37,280 nucleotides of DNA from Oxalobacteraceae bacterium (GTDB lineage: Bacteria > Pseudomonadota > Gammaproteobacteria > Burkholderiales > Burkholderiaceae_D), in contig JAIXYM010000011.1 in assembly GCA_027490255.1 (NCBI GenBank), positions 1 through 37,280 of the forward strand, given 5' to 3'. The position numbers were made by a program, and so were the translations under genes. Under the pieces are notes generated by a model. It worked only from the letters and a program-made list of their open reading frames with translations. It did not search any database and was not told the DNA's origin. Positions 17,686 to 26,117 of the stretch are shown here, in pieces. Each line of letters starts with the position of its first letter. The stretch's first letter is position 1.

Positions 17686-19134
17686 TTATTGATTTTTAAT
17701 GAGCTCATTGATCATCGAAAGGCTTGCCGACATTGCTTTATAGTTGGGGTGGCTTGTAAGATTTTTTTCTTGAAAAAATTTTAATCGCAACTCTCTTTCT
17801 GTTTTCATTGATACTAGGGCCTGAATCTTATTTTTTCTTCCCTTTTCGTTATCCGATTTGACTTTTCCATGCCAGTCACCCAGTAAATTTCTTTGGCTTT
17901 CGTATTCGCTGTTTTTTTCTTTGATTTTTGTATCGATATTTTCAGAGTCAAAATTATCTGAAGCGTATTCGTCAATGGTTATCTTCTTCAGAGAATCAGG
18001 ATTCTTAATAAGGCCATCAATTGCACCAAAACAGGCTGCTGTTGCATGAGTATCGCCCGCCTGTCCGGTCTTGAAAAATCCGTGGCCGCCGTTGGTTGTC
18101 ATGAATATTTTGGCATTACCACCGCTGCCGTTTATTTTTTCAACAGCACTAATACTTTGGCTGGCCGGAACAATATTATCCTTGGTAGGATGCACAAAAA
18201 GACAGGGAATATCTTTGGGCATTTGCTCAAGTCGATAAAAAGGTGATATCTCTTCATTGAGATTTTTATTCATGACCGGGTTATTTTTAAAATTTATCTT
18301 GTCTTTCGAATTACTGCTGCTACCAGCATGTCGTCTAGACATCTGGGACTCTAGGTCTCGTTCAAAATTAGGGCCGCCAAGCTCATCCGTCATCTCAAAA
18401 ATTCTTGTGTGCGCCGAATCCAGATTCGGGCTCATAAAAACAACTTGCTTGATGAATTTTTTATCTTCAGCAGAAATATTTTTATCTGTGAGAAAACTAG
18501 CAAGCTGAAAACCGCCCCAGCTATGAGCCACCACACAAAATTCTTTCTCTTTGAAATCTGGCAGCTGACGAAAGTAGTGAATAACTGACTGAAGATCTCT
18601 CACATAATTGGGTGGACTGGCAAATGAATCTGACGTATTCGCCAGCCCCGGCTTGCTACTTCCGGCGATTTCAGGCGCTATCAGGGTGCTACCACGTTCG
18701 AGAGACCATGAAGTCAGGTTGTCGAATGTGTCGTCGTAAGAAAGATCAGGTCCCCCGTGCAAAAAGAGAATTACGTTTTTATTTTTTTTAGTTTCATCGG
18801 TACTAAATATTTGAAGCGAAACGTGATTAGCCAGTTCAACTTGATCAACTTGTCGCTGTACTTTTGATGTGGACGAGGACGCTTCTGAGGCAACCGCCTG
18901 CCCTCGGGGCAAAACTACCGGATTGCTGCTCGGGAGTTTTGCCGAATCGCCTGCCGCGGGAAGGGAACCAAGCGCTTGAGCGAGTTCTGATTGTTTCGTC
19001 AGAGACGATTTTTCCTCCCGAACGTGCATTTTAGGTGACTCATCCCGAGGTGCCGAAGCCTTATCTTTGCCATCGTTTGGAACGCCAGGCATCTGGTCTG
19101 GCAAAGGTACAGTCACCTCGTTAATTGGTCTCAT
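17686..19134 (-). CDS. Alpha/beta hydrolase, candidate secreted effector
   Basis: A 482-residue protein with AAGGGA before the ATG. Residues 1-105 are rich in Ser, Pro, Lys and Glu with no predicted structure and no Sec signal. Residues 105-380 form an alpha/beta hydrolase: oxyanion motif LFLHGGPD (125-130), nucleophile elbow VVAHSWGG with Ser205, Asp319 in HPTKDNIVP, and His351 in NGGHGFF. The HGGPD motif recalls prolyl-iminopeptidase-like enzymes. About 100 charged, helical residues follow. The catalytic part is visibly AT-rich, the 5' end less so. A disordered N-terminus on a foreign-looking enzyme is common in type III effectors; that role is inference. A secreted or cytosolic esterase or peptidase is the alternative. 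Confidence 0.72.
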   Translation of the reverse strand: MRPINEVTVPLPDQMPGVPNDGKDKASAPRDESPKMHVREEKSSLTKQSELAQALGSLPAAGDSAKLPSSNPVVLPRGQAVASEASSSTSKVQRQVDQVELANHVSLQIFSTDETKKNKNVILFLHGGPDLSYDDTFDNLTSWSLERGSTLIAPEIAGSSKPGLANTSDSFASPPNYVRDLQSVIHYFRQLPDFKEKEFCVVAHSWGGFQLASFLTDKNISAEDKKFIKQVVFMSPNLDSAHTRIFEMTDELGGPNFERDLESQMSRRHAGSSSNSKDKINFKNNPVMNKNLNEEISPFYRLEQMPKDIPCLFVHPTKDNIVPASQSISAVEKINGSGGNAKIFMTTNGGHGFFKTGQAGDTHATAACFGAIDGLIKNPDSLKKITIDEYASDNFDSENIDTKIKEKNSEYESQRNLLGDWHGKVKSDNEKGRKNKIQALVSMKTERELRLKFFQEKNLTSHPNYKAMSASLSMINELIKNQ

Positions 19135-19502
19135 GATTCCCTTAAAAGATAAGTTGATTACTTGGGGATAGTGCCAAGGACCACGAGAAAGTTCCAGACC
19201 GCATCAATAGGCCGGCCCGTTTGTTGTCTGGATGTGTTCGAATACCGCCACATAAGTGGCGGGCAGACGCGAGTAACACTTGTGTCAAGTGACTTTGTCG
19301 GTCAGGCGGTGCGGTGCGCTGAGCGGCCACAGCAAGAGGGGCCACTACTGATCTGGTGAGCGATGTTGAAGCTGGCGGTAACGTGGGTGCGCAGTCTACA
19401 ATCGATTGAAGTCGCAGAAAGCGTGGTGAGAATGTTCAATCGCAGTCACGCTGATATAGCGCACTGAGCAGATGCAGAGGTACTGATCTAAGTAATTCAG
19501 AC
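19135..19502. other. Intergenic region with palindromes, upstream of the hydrolase
   Basis: About 370 bp with no convincing gene. It holds two perfect palindromes, CCGCCAC-ATAA-GTGGCGG at 19245-19262 and CACTTG-TGT-CAAGTG at 19277-19291. On the minus strand there is also GGAACT-N15-GCACTAT (19195 down to 19168), an imperfect match to the HrpL-type box GGAACC-N15/16-CCACNNA, about 34 bp before the hydrolase start. Confidence 0.55.
19245..19291 (-). promoter_or_regulatory. Two palindromes, candidate operators
   Basis: CCGCCAC/GTGGCGG with a 4-base spacer and CACTTG/CAAGTG with a 3-base spacer lie 15 bp apart, 110-160 bp before the hydrolase start. Neither has a T-run. Dimeric regulator sites would look like this; binding is not shown. 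Confidence 0.35.
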
Positions 19503-20777
19503 CTACACTGGCAGCGCACCGCGGCCCGCATAAATAGCCGATGCACCGAGCCCTTCCTCAATCCGCAGCAGCTCATTCCACTTCGCCATCCGCTCGCTGC
19601 GAGCGAACGAACCTACCTTCAGCTGTCCCGCGTTCCAGCCCACGGATAAATGCGAAATCATCACATCTTCCGACTCACCCGAGCGTGCAGACACAATCGT
19701 TGAAAAACCGCAGGCCTTCGCAGCCTGCAAGGCATCGAAGGTTTCGCTGATGGTGCCGGCCTGATTCGGCTTGATCAGCACCGCATTGCAGGCCTTGTTC
19801 GCTGAGGCCTCACGCACGCGCGCTGCATTCGTGACCAGATAATCGTCGCCGATCACCTGCACCTTCGCACCGGCCGCTTGGGTGAAGGCAATCATGCCTT
19901 CGGTGTCATCTTCCGCTACTGGGTCTTCTACGGAGAGAATCGGGTATTTCGCCAGCCAGTCGAGTAGCACGGCGATCCATTCGTCGCGCTGATACGACCT
20001 GCCCTCCAGACCGGGGCGATAAACACCGTCACTGCCGAACTCTGAGGCGGCAATATCCAGCGAGATCATGACCTCGCCGTTCCCGTAGCCTGCTTTCTCG
20101 ATAGAACGCGTCAGCATCTGCAGCGCTTCTTCATTGCTCGCGAAATCAGGCCACCAGCCGCCCTCATCTGCCACACCGGCACGACGCCCGGCATCAGACA
20201 TCAGATCACCGGCGGCGCGATAGACATTGGCCACCATCGCCAGTGCTTCATCCATGCTGTGCGCGCCGACTGGCATCACCAGCAAATCCTGAATATCGAT
20301 ACGGCGACCGGCGTGCGCGCCACCGCCAAAGATCTGTATCTCGGGCAGCGGCAGCAGTACGGGCTGATCGCCTGCGAGGTAACGCCAGAGCGGTAGTCTC
20401 TGCGACGCGGCTGCCGCGTGCAAGACCGCCATCGAGGTCGCGATCAAGGCATTACCGCCCAGCCGCCCTTTGTTCGGCGTGCCATCGAGTGCAATCAGTT
20501 TTTGATCAACGCCGCGCTGATCCAGCGCATCGCTGCCGATGATGGTCGGCGCAATCTCGCGGCGCACATTGGCCAGTGCTTTTTGCACGTCATAGCCACC
20601 AAAAGCAGCACCACCATCCCGCAACTCAATCGCTTCGTTACTGCCGGTTGATGCACCAGCAGGCGCGATACCGCGACCCATCGTGCCGTCTTCCAGATAC
20701 ACATCCACTTCCACGGTCGGTCGACCGCGCGAATCCCAGATACGTCGCGCCTGCAGTGATTGAATTCGCGTACTCAT
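19503..20777 (-). CDS. Enolase paralogue lacking a conserved active-site His
   Basis: A 424-residue enolase-family protein. The start at 20777 (MSTRIQSLQARRIWDSRGRPTVEVDV) follows AGAGGAAC. Enolase hallmarks are present: GASTGSNEAIELRDG (loop 1), GGAHAGRRIDIQD (His155), ADEGG (Glu205), metal ligands Asp241, Glu284 and Asp311, Lys336 in LIKPNQAGTISET, and Lys387 in GQLKVGS. In the segment normally reading SHRSGE, residue 364 is Ala (SARSGE), so a conserved phosphate/active-site His is missing. GWWP replaces the usual GGFAP. It probably is not the glycolytic enolase, whose gene typically adjoins pyrG. It is coupled to an upstream kinase gene by an ATGA overlap, suggesting a phosphorylated sugar-acid-like substrate (inference). 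Confidence 0.88.
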   Translation of the reverse strand: MSTRIQSLQARRIWDSRGRPTVEVDVYLEDGTMGRGIAPAGASTGSNEAIELRDGGAAFGGYDVQKALANVRREIAPTIIGSDALDQRGVDQKLIALDGTPNKGRLGGNALIATSMAVLHAAAASQRLPLWRYLAGDQPVLLPLPEIQIFGGGAHAGRRIDIQDLLVMPVGAHSMDEALAMVANVYRAAGDLMSDAGRRAGVADEGGWWPDFASNEEALQMLTRSIEKAGYGNGEVMISLDIAASEFGSDGVYRPGLEGRSYQRDEWIAVLLDWLAKYPILSVEDPVAEDDTEGMIAFTQAAGAKVQVIGDDYLVTNAARVREASANKACNAVLIKPNQAGTISETFDALQAAKACGFSTIVSARSGESEDVMISHLSVGWNAGQLKVGSFARSERMAKWNELLRIEEGLGASAIYAGRGALPV

Positions 20778-21775
20778 GCAGCAAGTTCCTCTTTCCATGC
20801 GGCGCGCATATCAGCGAGCCTGGTTGCGGGTGCCAATGCCCAGCGGCGTGCAAAAGCACGCAGCTGCGCTCGGTCGGATTCAGTGAGATATTCCAAGGGT
20901 GATTTGCCGTCTACGCGCGCTAGTAAAATCGCCGCGAGCAGTATCGCGATGCGCGCCTCGATGGCTTCGACGTTCTCCCAGTCCACGCCAGCGAGATAGT
21001 GTTTGGTAAAGGCATCGAAACAGGCCAGATAATCCTCCGTCGATGCAGGACGCCACAGGCATTTGGCCATCAGATGCGTCAAGCAAAATGCGGCATCAAA
21101 TGCCGGATCACCATAGACCGCGCACTCGGCATCCAGAAAGATGGGCCCCACGGGTCCGGCCAGAATATTTTTAGGGCTGATATCGCCATGAATCAGCGCC
21201 AGACGATTGCTCGCCGTCTGTTCAATCAATGCCTGCAGCATCGGCGCACAATCTGCATGCACTAACGCGGTGGCGCCGAAATAAGGATCCAGCCGCAGCT
21301 CGAAGAAATTGCGGTCATAGGCAAAGTGCTCGGCTAGCGCAGGCTGGTTCGCTGTCGCCGCATGAATCAGCGCCAGTTGACGCGCTACCTGTGCCGCAAA
21401 ATCGGGACTGACGTGACCATCGCGCAGCTGTATCTTCCAGACCGGGTGCTGCTCGGGTGCCAGCCACTGCATCGCAAAACAATACGACTGAGCGTCCTCA
21501 CCCAAAATAGCGGGCACTGCTTGCGGTAAGGTCTGTGCCACTTCGCGTATCCAGGCCAGCTCGGCATGATTGCGCGCCAGCGGCGCACTCCAGTGAGAGG
21601 CCACTTTCAATTCGGGCAGCGCTTGTTTGATGCACAAAGGGCCGTTACGCGTTTCAACGCGCACGATGAGCGAAGAGACGCCACCCGTCAGGGGCACGAT
21701 CTCGGGGTTGTCCTCGGCGGCTGCCAGTCCCATGCGCACCAGCGCGGGCAGCACGACGCTTGCCTCGTTGGCCAT
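20774..21775 (-). CDS. Small-molecule kinase of the APH/choline-kinase fold
   Basis: A 333-residue phosphotransferase. LCIKQALPELKV supplies the ATP-binding Lys, LALIHGDISPKNILAG is the Brenner-type catalytic loop, and IFLDAECAVYGDPAFDAAF carries the metal-binding Asp. The spacing and the phrase WIREVAQTLPQAVPAIL recall 5-methylthioribose kinase-like members, but the substrate is not determinable. Its stop overlaps the start of the enolase paralogue (20774-20777), so the products are likely made in a fixed ratio. It may phosphorylate the molecule that the enolase-like protein then dehydrates. An antibiotic kinase role is less likely in this context. Confidence 0.8.
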   Translation of the reverse strand: MANEASVVLPALVRMGLAAAEDNPEIVPLTGGVSSLIVRVETRNGPLCIKQALPELKVASHWSAPLARNHAELAWIREVAQTLPQAVPAILGEDAQSYCFAMQWLAPEQHPVWKIQLRDGHVSPDFAAQVARQLALIHAATANQPALAEHFAYDRNFFELRLDPYFGATALVHADCAPMLQALIEQTASNRLALIHGDISPKNILAGPVGPIFLDAECAVYGDPAFDAAFCLTHLMAKCLWRPASTEDYLACFDAFTKHYLAGVDWENVEAIEARIAILLAAILLARVDGKSPLEYLTESDRAQLRAFARRWALAPATRLADMRAAWKEELAA

Positions 21776-21926
21776 GCGTGTCAGGCTTTCTGGTTATGGG
21801 GCGCAGTGGTTCAGCGTTTTGCGCCTTGTTTTGAACGAAGCGACACTATACCTGACGGAAAAGCAGGTAGGCCTCATCGCCAAAGTACGGCGACCGACGC
21901 TCTAGCGACGAAGTGCAAGCGTATGC

Positions 21927-22385
21927 TCAGAGATGAAAAATCAGCACAAGGACAGCGCCGGTCAGCGCGATCGATGCCCATAAAGCCAGCGCACGCGGCT
22001 GAATTAACACCCACTGCAAAACACCACTGCGCTTTGGATGGAGTACGGGTCGCACAGGATGGGCAGTCTTGGGCGCGGGTCTTTGGGGTGATGGCCGGCG
22101 GCGCTCCCGACCGTTCCAGCGAGGCGGCACTCGCTCAGCGCGACGCGCTTGCTCACTTGCCTCGGCCTTCGCGATCCATTCATCATGTTGTCGGCGCTTG
22201 TCCGGATCTGACAATACTTCATACGCGGCATTAATGATTTGGAAGGTCTGGGTTGCTTTCAGGTCTCCACCATGCCGGTCTGGATGAAACTGCTGACAAA
22301 GTGTCTTGTAGGCCGCCCGAATTACCTCGGGTGGCGCGTTGCGCGTCACCTTCAAGTTATCGTAATGCGTATGTGGACCGTTCAT
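21927..22385 (-). CDS. J-domain protein with C-terminal membrane anchor
   Basis: A 152-residue protein. Residues 5-70 form a J domain (HYDNLKVTRNAPPEVIRAAYKTLCQQFHPDRHGG...QIINAAYEVLSDPDKRRQHD) with the HPD motif that stimulates DnaK-type Hsp70. Then comes a basic, proline-rich linker and a terminal hydrophobic helix (LALWASIALTGAVLVLIFHL). There is no zinc-finger or substrate-binding domain, so it is a specialised co-chaperone that would recruit Hsp70 to the inner membrane. It is monocistronic. Confidence 0.87.
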   Translation of the reverse strand: MNGPHTHYDNLKVTRNAPPEVIRAAYKTLCQQFHPDRHGGDLKATQTFQIINAAYEVLSDPDKRRQHDEWIAKAEASEQARRAERVPPRWNGRERRRPSPQRPAPKTAHPVRPVLHPKRSGVLQWVLIQPRALALWASIALTGAVLVLIFHL

Positions 22386-22686
22386 GAACCGCTCGAAAAT
22401 CGGAATAAAAGAAGGCTAATTCAGAATCACAAAATGCATTTGCGTCATCTCAATAAATTGCTTCTTGTCCAAGTTTTCTCTACGCCTATCCCCGCTTAAC
22501 CATCGCCCTCCTCTGCATGACCACTGGCTGAACGAGCAGATTTGGGGATCTATTCAATGGCACATCGACACTCGCGCCACTTCCGCTGCGCACCATACCC
22601 GGCCGGAATGTTTCTTCTCACAAGAAACTATTTCTCAGAATCATGAACAAAGCTGAGTTCCCCACTGCAATTACCTACTCTTTTTC
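22386..22686. other. Intergenic region, divergent promoters
   Basis: About 300 bp between the divergent J-domain and MFS genes. One short perfect inverted repeat, GTTTCTT/AAGAAAC, lies at 22610-22628. I see no gene and no clear promoter boxes. Confidence 0.45.
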
Positions 22687-23901
22687 ATGCGACACACAAC
22701 CTGTCTACCATCCCCCACCTTCAAAGCGTTATCAACACGTCAGGCGCTACCGGAAGCGAAAGCGGAAGCGCAATCACTGTCAGCACTGTTTGCCTGCTTT
22801 GGCGTGATCATGGGTTCGTGGGCTGGTCGTATCCCTGCCTTACGCGATACCTTGCAACTCTCCGTGGGCGAACTTTCTATCGTGCTGTTGTGCAGCGGAC
22901 TGGGGGCGGCGTTTGCATCGGCGTTCGCATCAACTTTGTCAGAGCGCTTGTCGCTGCATTTCAAGCTACGGATTAGTCAACGCACAAAACTCGTCAGCGC
23001 CGGTCTGGCGCTACTCTTGTTGCTGCTATTGATCGGCATGGCGCCAACCCTGCCACTGCTGATGCTTACTGTTTTTCTGCTGGGTGCCAGCGCCAGTACG
23101 TTTGATATCGGCATGAATGCAGCAGCTGCTGGTCAGGAAAATTTGCACGCGCGATCCATGATGGCTAGGCTACATGCTTGCGCCTGCGGTGGTGGTCTTG
23201 GCGGCGTCATGCTGGGTAGTGGCATGGCGTGGATGCAGTTTTCGCCGATGCAGCATTTCAGCATGCTGATACCGCCCTGCGCACTACTGCTCTGGCTGGG
23301 TGTCCGAGGGCTGAGCAAGGATGTTGCAAGCAATGCGCCGGTCATGAGAAGACCCTCGTTTGTGCTGCCGCGCGGTGATATCGCGCTGCTGGGCCTGCTG
23401 GGATTTTTGGCTGCGATGACCGAAGGCAGTATTGCCAACTGGAGTGGCGTTTTCATGGCAGACCAATTCGGTGCCTCCATGAGCTTTGCGCCACTGTCAC
23501 TGGCCGCCTTCTCTGCCATGATGCTGCTCTCGCGTTTTCATGGTGATCGCCTCAAGACCGCCGTGGGTGCACGTCGTTTGATTTGCGGTGGCTCGCTCAT
23601 CGCTGGTGCCGGGATTTACCTAGCGGTATTTGCGAGCGGGACCATGACCGCAGTCACGGGCTTTGCCGTCGCCGGACTGGGGTTGGCGCTGGTGTTTCCG
23701 TTTGTACTCAGTGCCGCCGGTCAGCAAGGCGCGGTGGCGATTGCCGGTGTGGCGACCATCACCTATGCCGGCAGCGTCATCGGGCCGCCCTTACTGGGCG
23801 GTATCGCGCAATCGCTGGGATTGCAGGCGGCGCTAGGCTTTACCGGACTACTCACCTTGGCGATTGCCGGTATCAGTATGCGAGTGCATCTGCTGCGTTA
23901 G
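22687..23901 (+). CDS. MFS transporter, YbjJ-like
   Basis: A 404-residue carrier with about twelve hydrophobic helices. The segment FGVIMGSWAGRIPALRDTLQLSVGELSIVLLCSGLGAAFAS is characteristic of the YbjJ-type subgroup, as are DIGMNAAAAGQE and the ARLHACACGGGLGGVMLG helix. Members are uncharacterised or implicated in efflux or sugar movement. The first ~30 residues are a soluble extension; a later start is possible. There is no clear ribosome-binding site. Confidence 0.85.
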   Translation: MRHTTCLPSPTFKALSTRQALPEAKAEAQSLSALFACFGVIMGSWAGRIPALRDTLQLSVGELSIVLLCSGLGAAFASAFASTLSERLSLHFKLRISQRTKLVSAGLALLLLLLLIGMAPTLPLLMLTVFLLGASASTFDIGMNAAAAGQENLHARSMMARLHACACGGGLGGVMLGSGMAWMQFSPMQHFSMLIPPCALLLWLGVRGLSKDVASNAPVMRRPSFVLPRGDIALLGLLGFLAAMTEGSIANWSGVFMADQFGASMSFAPLSLAAFSAMMLLSRFHGDRLKTAVGARRLICGGSLIAGAGIYLAVFASGTMTAVTGFAVAGLGLALVFPFVLSAAGQQGAVAIAGVATITYAGSVIGPPLLGGIAQSLGLQAALGFTGLLTLAIAGISMRVHLLR

Positions 23902-23919
23902 AGATCCTTTGGAGATCTG

Positions 23920-24204
23920 TTAAGGATTCGTTGTCGACTTTGGTACCGTGATAAGAGTCCTCCCGCTTGAAATAGCCGATGGATCGCTGGCAGGAAAGCT
24001 CAGATCAATCGCCTCATCTAGCAGGTCCTGTTGCTTTTGATCAGACTCATCCGACTGTAAATCCCGCTGAGTCATGTCCTGTGCCGACGCATCGCGCTCA
24101 TTCACGTCTTTGGGGGTGACCGATAGCGAGGTGTCACCAAAAGAAGATTGGGCGTGCGAATCTTTTTCTGATTTGTCTATTTGCGGGCTGGGCTGAATGG
24201 TCAT
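23920..24204 (-). CDS. Small acidic protein with a 'SFPASDP' motif
   Basis: A 94-residue hydrophilic protein. The start at 24204 (MTIQPSPQIDKSEKD) is chosen because AAGGAG precedes it well spaced; an upstream start would add 16 residues. The C-terminus has LLDEAIDLSFPASDPSAISSGRTLI, resembling a widespread proteobacterial small-protein family with 'DEAIDESFPASDPP'. That family's function is not established to my knowledge. The middle is Gln/Asp/Ser-rich and likely disordered. It ends 18 bp after the convergent MFS gene. Confidence 0.75.
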   Translation of the reverse strand: MTIQPSPQIDKSEKDSHAQSSFGDTSLSVTPKDVNERDASAQDMTQRDLQSDESDQKQQDLLDEAIDLSFPASDPSAISSGRTLITVPKSTTNP

Positions 24205-24285
24205 GCTGTCTCTCCTTGATATCGTTGACTGCCTCAATGGCAGAACCGACATACGTTGGATATCAAATCAGCACGAAAGTTTTCG

Positions 24286-25434
24286 CTATCTGTCCTCGAA
24301 AAGTGCCGAGCGATCAAGATCTGCAACATCCGGCACACCAAGTAACGCTAAAGTGATGTCGATTTCTTTTTTCAACAGAGCAATCGCTTTTTCAACACCA
24401 GCCTGTCCGCCACTCGCAAGCCCATACAAACCAGCGCGACCAATCAAACAGGCATCTGCCCCGAGCGCCAGCGCTTTGACGATATCGCTGCCACGCCGAA
24501 TGCCACCATCCATCAACACTTGCATCTTGCCGTTGACCGCATCAACAATCGCTGGCAAGGCCGCAGCGGCAGAAGGCACACCATCGAGCTGGCGACCGCC
24601 ATGGTTAGACACCATAACGGCATCAGCGCCATGCGACATGGCACGCACCGCATCATCGGCGCGCAAGATGCCTTTGACCGCAATGCGCCCCTGCCAGCGC
24701 TGACGCAGCCACTCCAGATCTTTCCAGTTGACCGACGCATCAAACGATGCACTGATGTGCTGCGCCAGCGAGACCAGCTTCTGCGCCGGTGCCTCAGGAT
24801 TATCAAGATTGCCGAAAGTGAAGCGCGGGCCACTGGCCAACCGCATTAACCAACCCAGTTTGCTCGCATAGTCAAAAATGTTATCGAGTCCAATGCGCGG
24901 CGGCACCGTAAAGCCATTACGAACGTCACGCTCGCGCGGTCCTTGTAAAGGCAGATCAACGGTGACCACCAGTACACGTGAACCGGCATCCCAGGCGCGC
25001 TGTATCAGCGCATCGGTCATACCTCGGTCTTTCTGGATATACAGCTGAAACCAGAAATCCTTGCGCCCGCGCTGGGCGAGTTGTTCGATGCTGCAATTGG
25101 AATTGGTCGACTGACAAAAGCCCACATCAGCGGTCGCCGTAGCGCGTGCGATATGCAGGTCACCCTCGGGCCACAACAATCCTGCCAGACCGGTCGGCCC
25201 CAGGATCATCGGTGAGCTCAGTGATTCGCCAAGAATCTCGACCGACTGCTTTCTCTGACTGACATCTACCATCACCCGTGGAGCAAAACGCAAGCTTGCA
25301 AGGTCGGCTTCATTGTCACGCAGGGTACGTTCATCATGCGCGCCACCATCGATAAACCCGAACACAGACCGTGGAAGCTTGCGCCGCGCAATGGCGCGCA
25401 GGTCGGCAATATTGATTGCTTGCGTGAAGTGCAT
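24286..25434 (-). CDS. FMN-dependent alpha-hydroxyacid dehydrogenase
   Basis: A 382-residue TIM-barrel flavoprotein of the L-lactate/mandelate dehydrogenase and glycolate oxidase family. Visible motifs are FGFIDGGAHDERTLRDN near residues 25-41, FWFQLYIQ with the active-site Tyr132, IAVKGI with Lys254, SNHGGRQLDG with catalytic His278 and Arg281, and MDGGIRRGSDIVKALALGAD for FMN phosphate binding. It oxidises an L-2-hydroxy acid to the 2-keto acid. The barrel insertion at about 180-215 (IFDYASKLGWLMRL) is like those of membrane-associated lactate or mandelate dehydrogenases. The exact substrate cannot be called. Confidence 0.9.
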   Translation of the reverse strand: MHFTQAINIADLRAIARRKLPRSVFGFIDGGAHDERTLRDNEADLASLRFAPRVMVDVSQRKQSVEILGESLSSPMILGPTGLAGLLWPEGDLHIARATATADVGFCQSTNSNCSIEQLAQRGRKDFWFQLYIQKDRGMTDALIQRAWDAGSRVLVVTVDLPLQGPRERDVRNGFTVPPRIGLDNIFDYASKLGWLMRLASGPRFTFGNLDNPEAPAQKLVSLAQHISASFDASVNWKDLEWLRQRWQGRIAVKGILRADDAVRAMSHGADAVMVSNHGGRQLDGVPSAAAALPAIVDAVNGKMQVLMDGGIRRGSDIVKALALGADACLIGRAGLYGLASGGQAGVEKAIALLKKEIDITLALLGVPDVADLDRSALFEDR

Positions 25435-25614
25435 CGTGTCTGCCTATTGGAATATTGTTGTGCGGACATGATACCGAAGGATGGAGCTAGTCGCCCAGAA
25501 ACGGTCGGCTAGCATACCCATGGAATTTCATTGATTCAGATTCGACGCCAATAGGCGCTCGCGTCACACCACGCGCTGGCACAGCATGGGACGTAAGTTT
25601 ACTCAGTGCCTGTT

Positions 25615-25995
25615 TCAGCAATTACCTTTTTTCTGCTGGGCCGGAGGACAGTGATTTCCTCCGTGCCGCTGCTTCCCCTTACCACTGGGACGCCACCCAC
25701 CACGATGCAATTCCCAACCTTTGGGCCCCTCACGCCAAGCGGGTTCGGCATAGACGTAACCTGCCCTTTGCCTCTCCCAGCGACCGGATACCCACGCATG
25801 CGCACCGCTCTGCCAATTCCAGTAACCGGGTATCCATGCATAACCGGCGCGGGGCGGTGGAATGGGTTCGTTGCGCATTACGGGTGGCGGCGTGCCGCCG
25901 GTGATGGTGATACCCCAGCTGATATTGGGTTCGGCGAGTGCATGATTGAATAAAAATGCGCTCATAAGTACAAGGCGCTGTGCGAAATCTTTCAA
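25615..25995 (-). CDS. YXWGXW-type exported repeat protein
   Basis: A 126-residue protein with tryptophan-rich repeats: AGYAWIPGYWNW, HAWVSGRW, then AGYVYAEPAW and GGW, a style seen in small exported proteins of betaproteobacteria with YXWGXW motifs. With the TTG start at 25995 there is a short signal peptide (MKDFAQRLVLMSAFLFNHALAEP); an ATG at 25965 would leave it truncated. The C-terminus is Lys/Gln/Gly-rich and ends in Cys. The function is unknown; an envelope location is likely. Confidence 0.7.
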   Translation of the reverse strand: MKDFAQRLVLMSAFLFNHALAEPNISWGITITGGTPPPVMRNEPIPPPRAGYAWIPGYWNWQSGAHAWVSGRWERQRAGYVYAEPAWREGPKGWELHRGGWRPSGKGKQRHGGNHCPPAQQKKGNC

Positions 25996-26117
25996 AAAAT
26001 TTTCGAGTTAACACCCCCATCATCAACGAGCTGCGCCTCATCAACATTTACTGATTTAGGAGGTTGACCTATCAGGGATTGAATGCATTTGAATGAAGAA
26101 AAATTCAAAACGCGGTT

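Noticed and set aside
19503..20777. Canonical glycolytic enolase
   Set aside because: A conserved active-site His is replaced by Ala, several signature segments differ, and the neighbour is a kinase rather than pyrG/kdsA-type genes.
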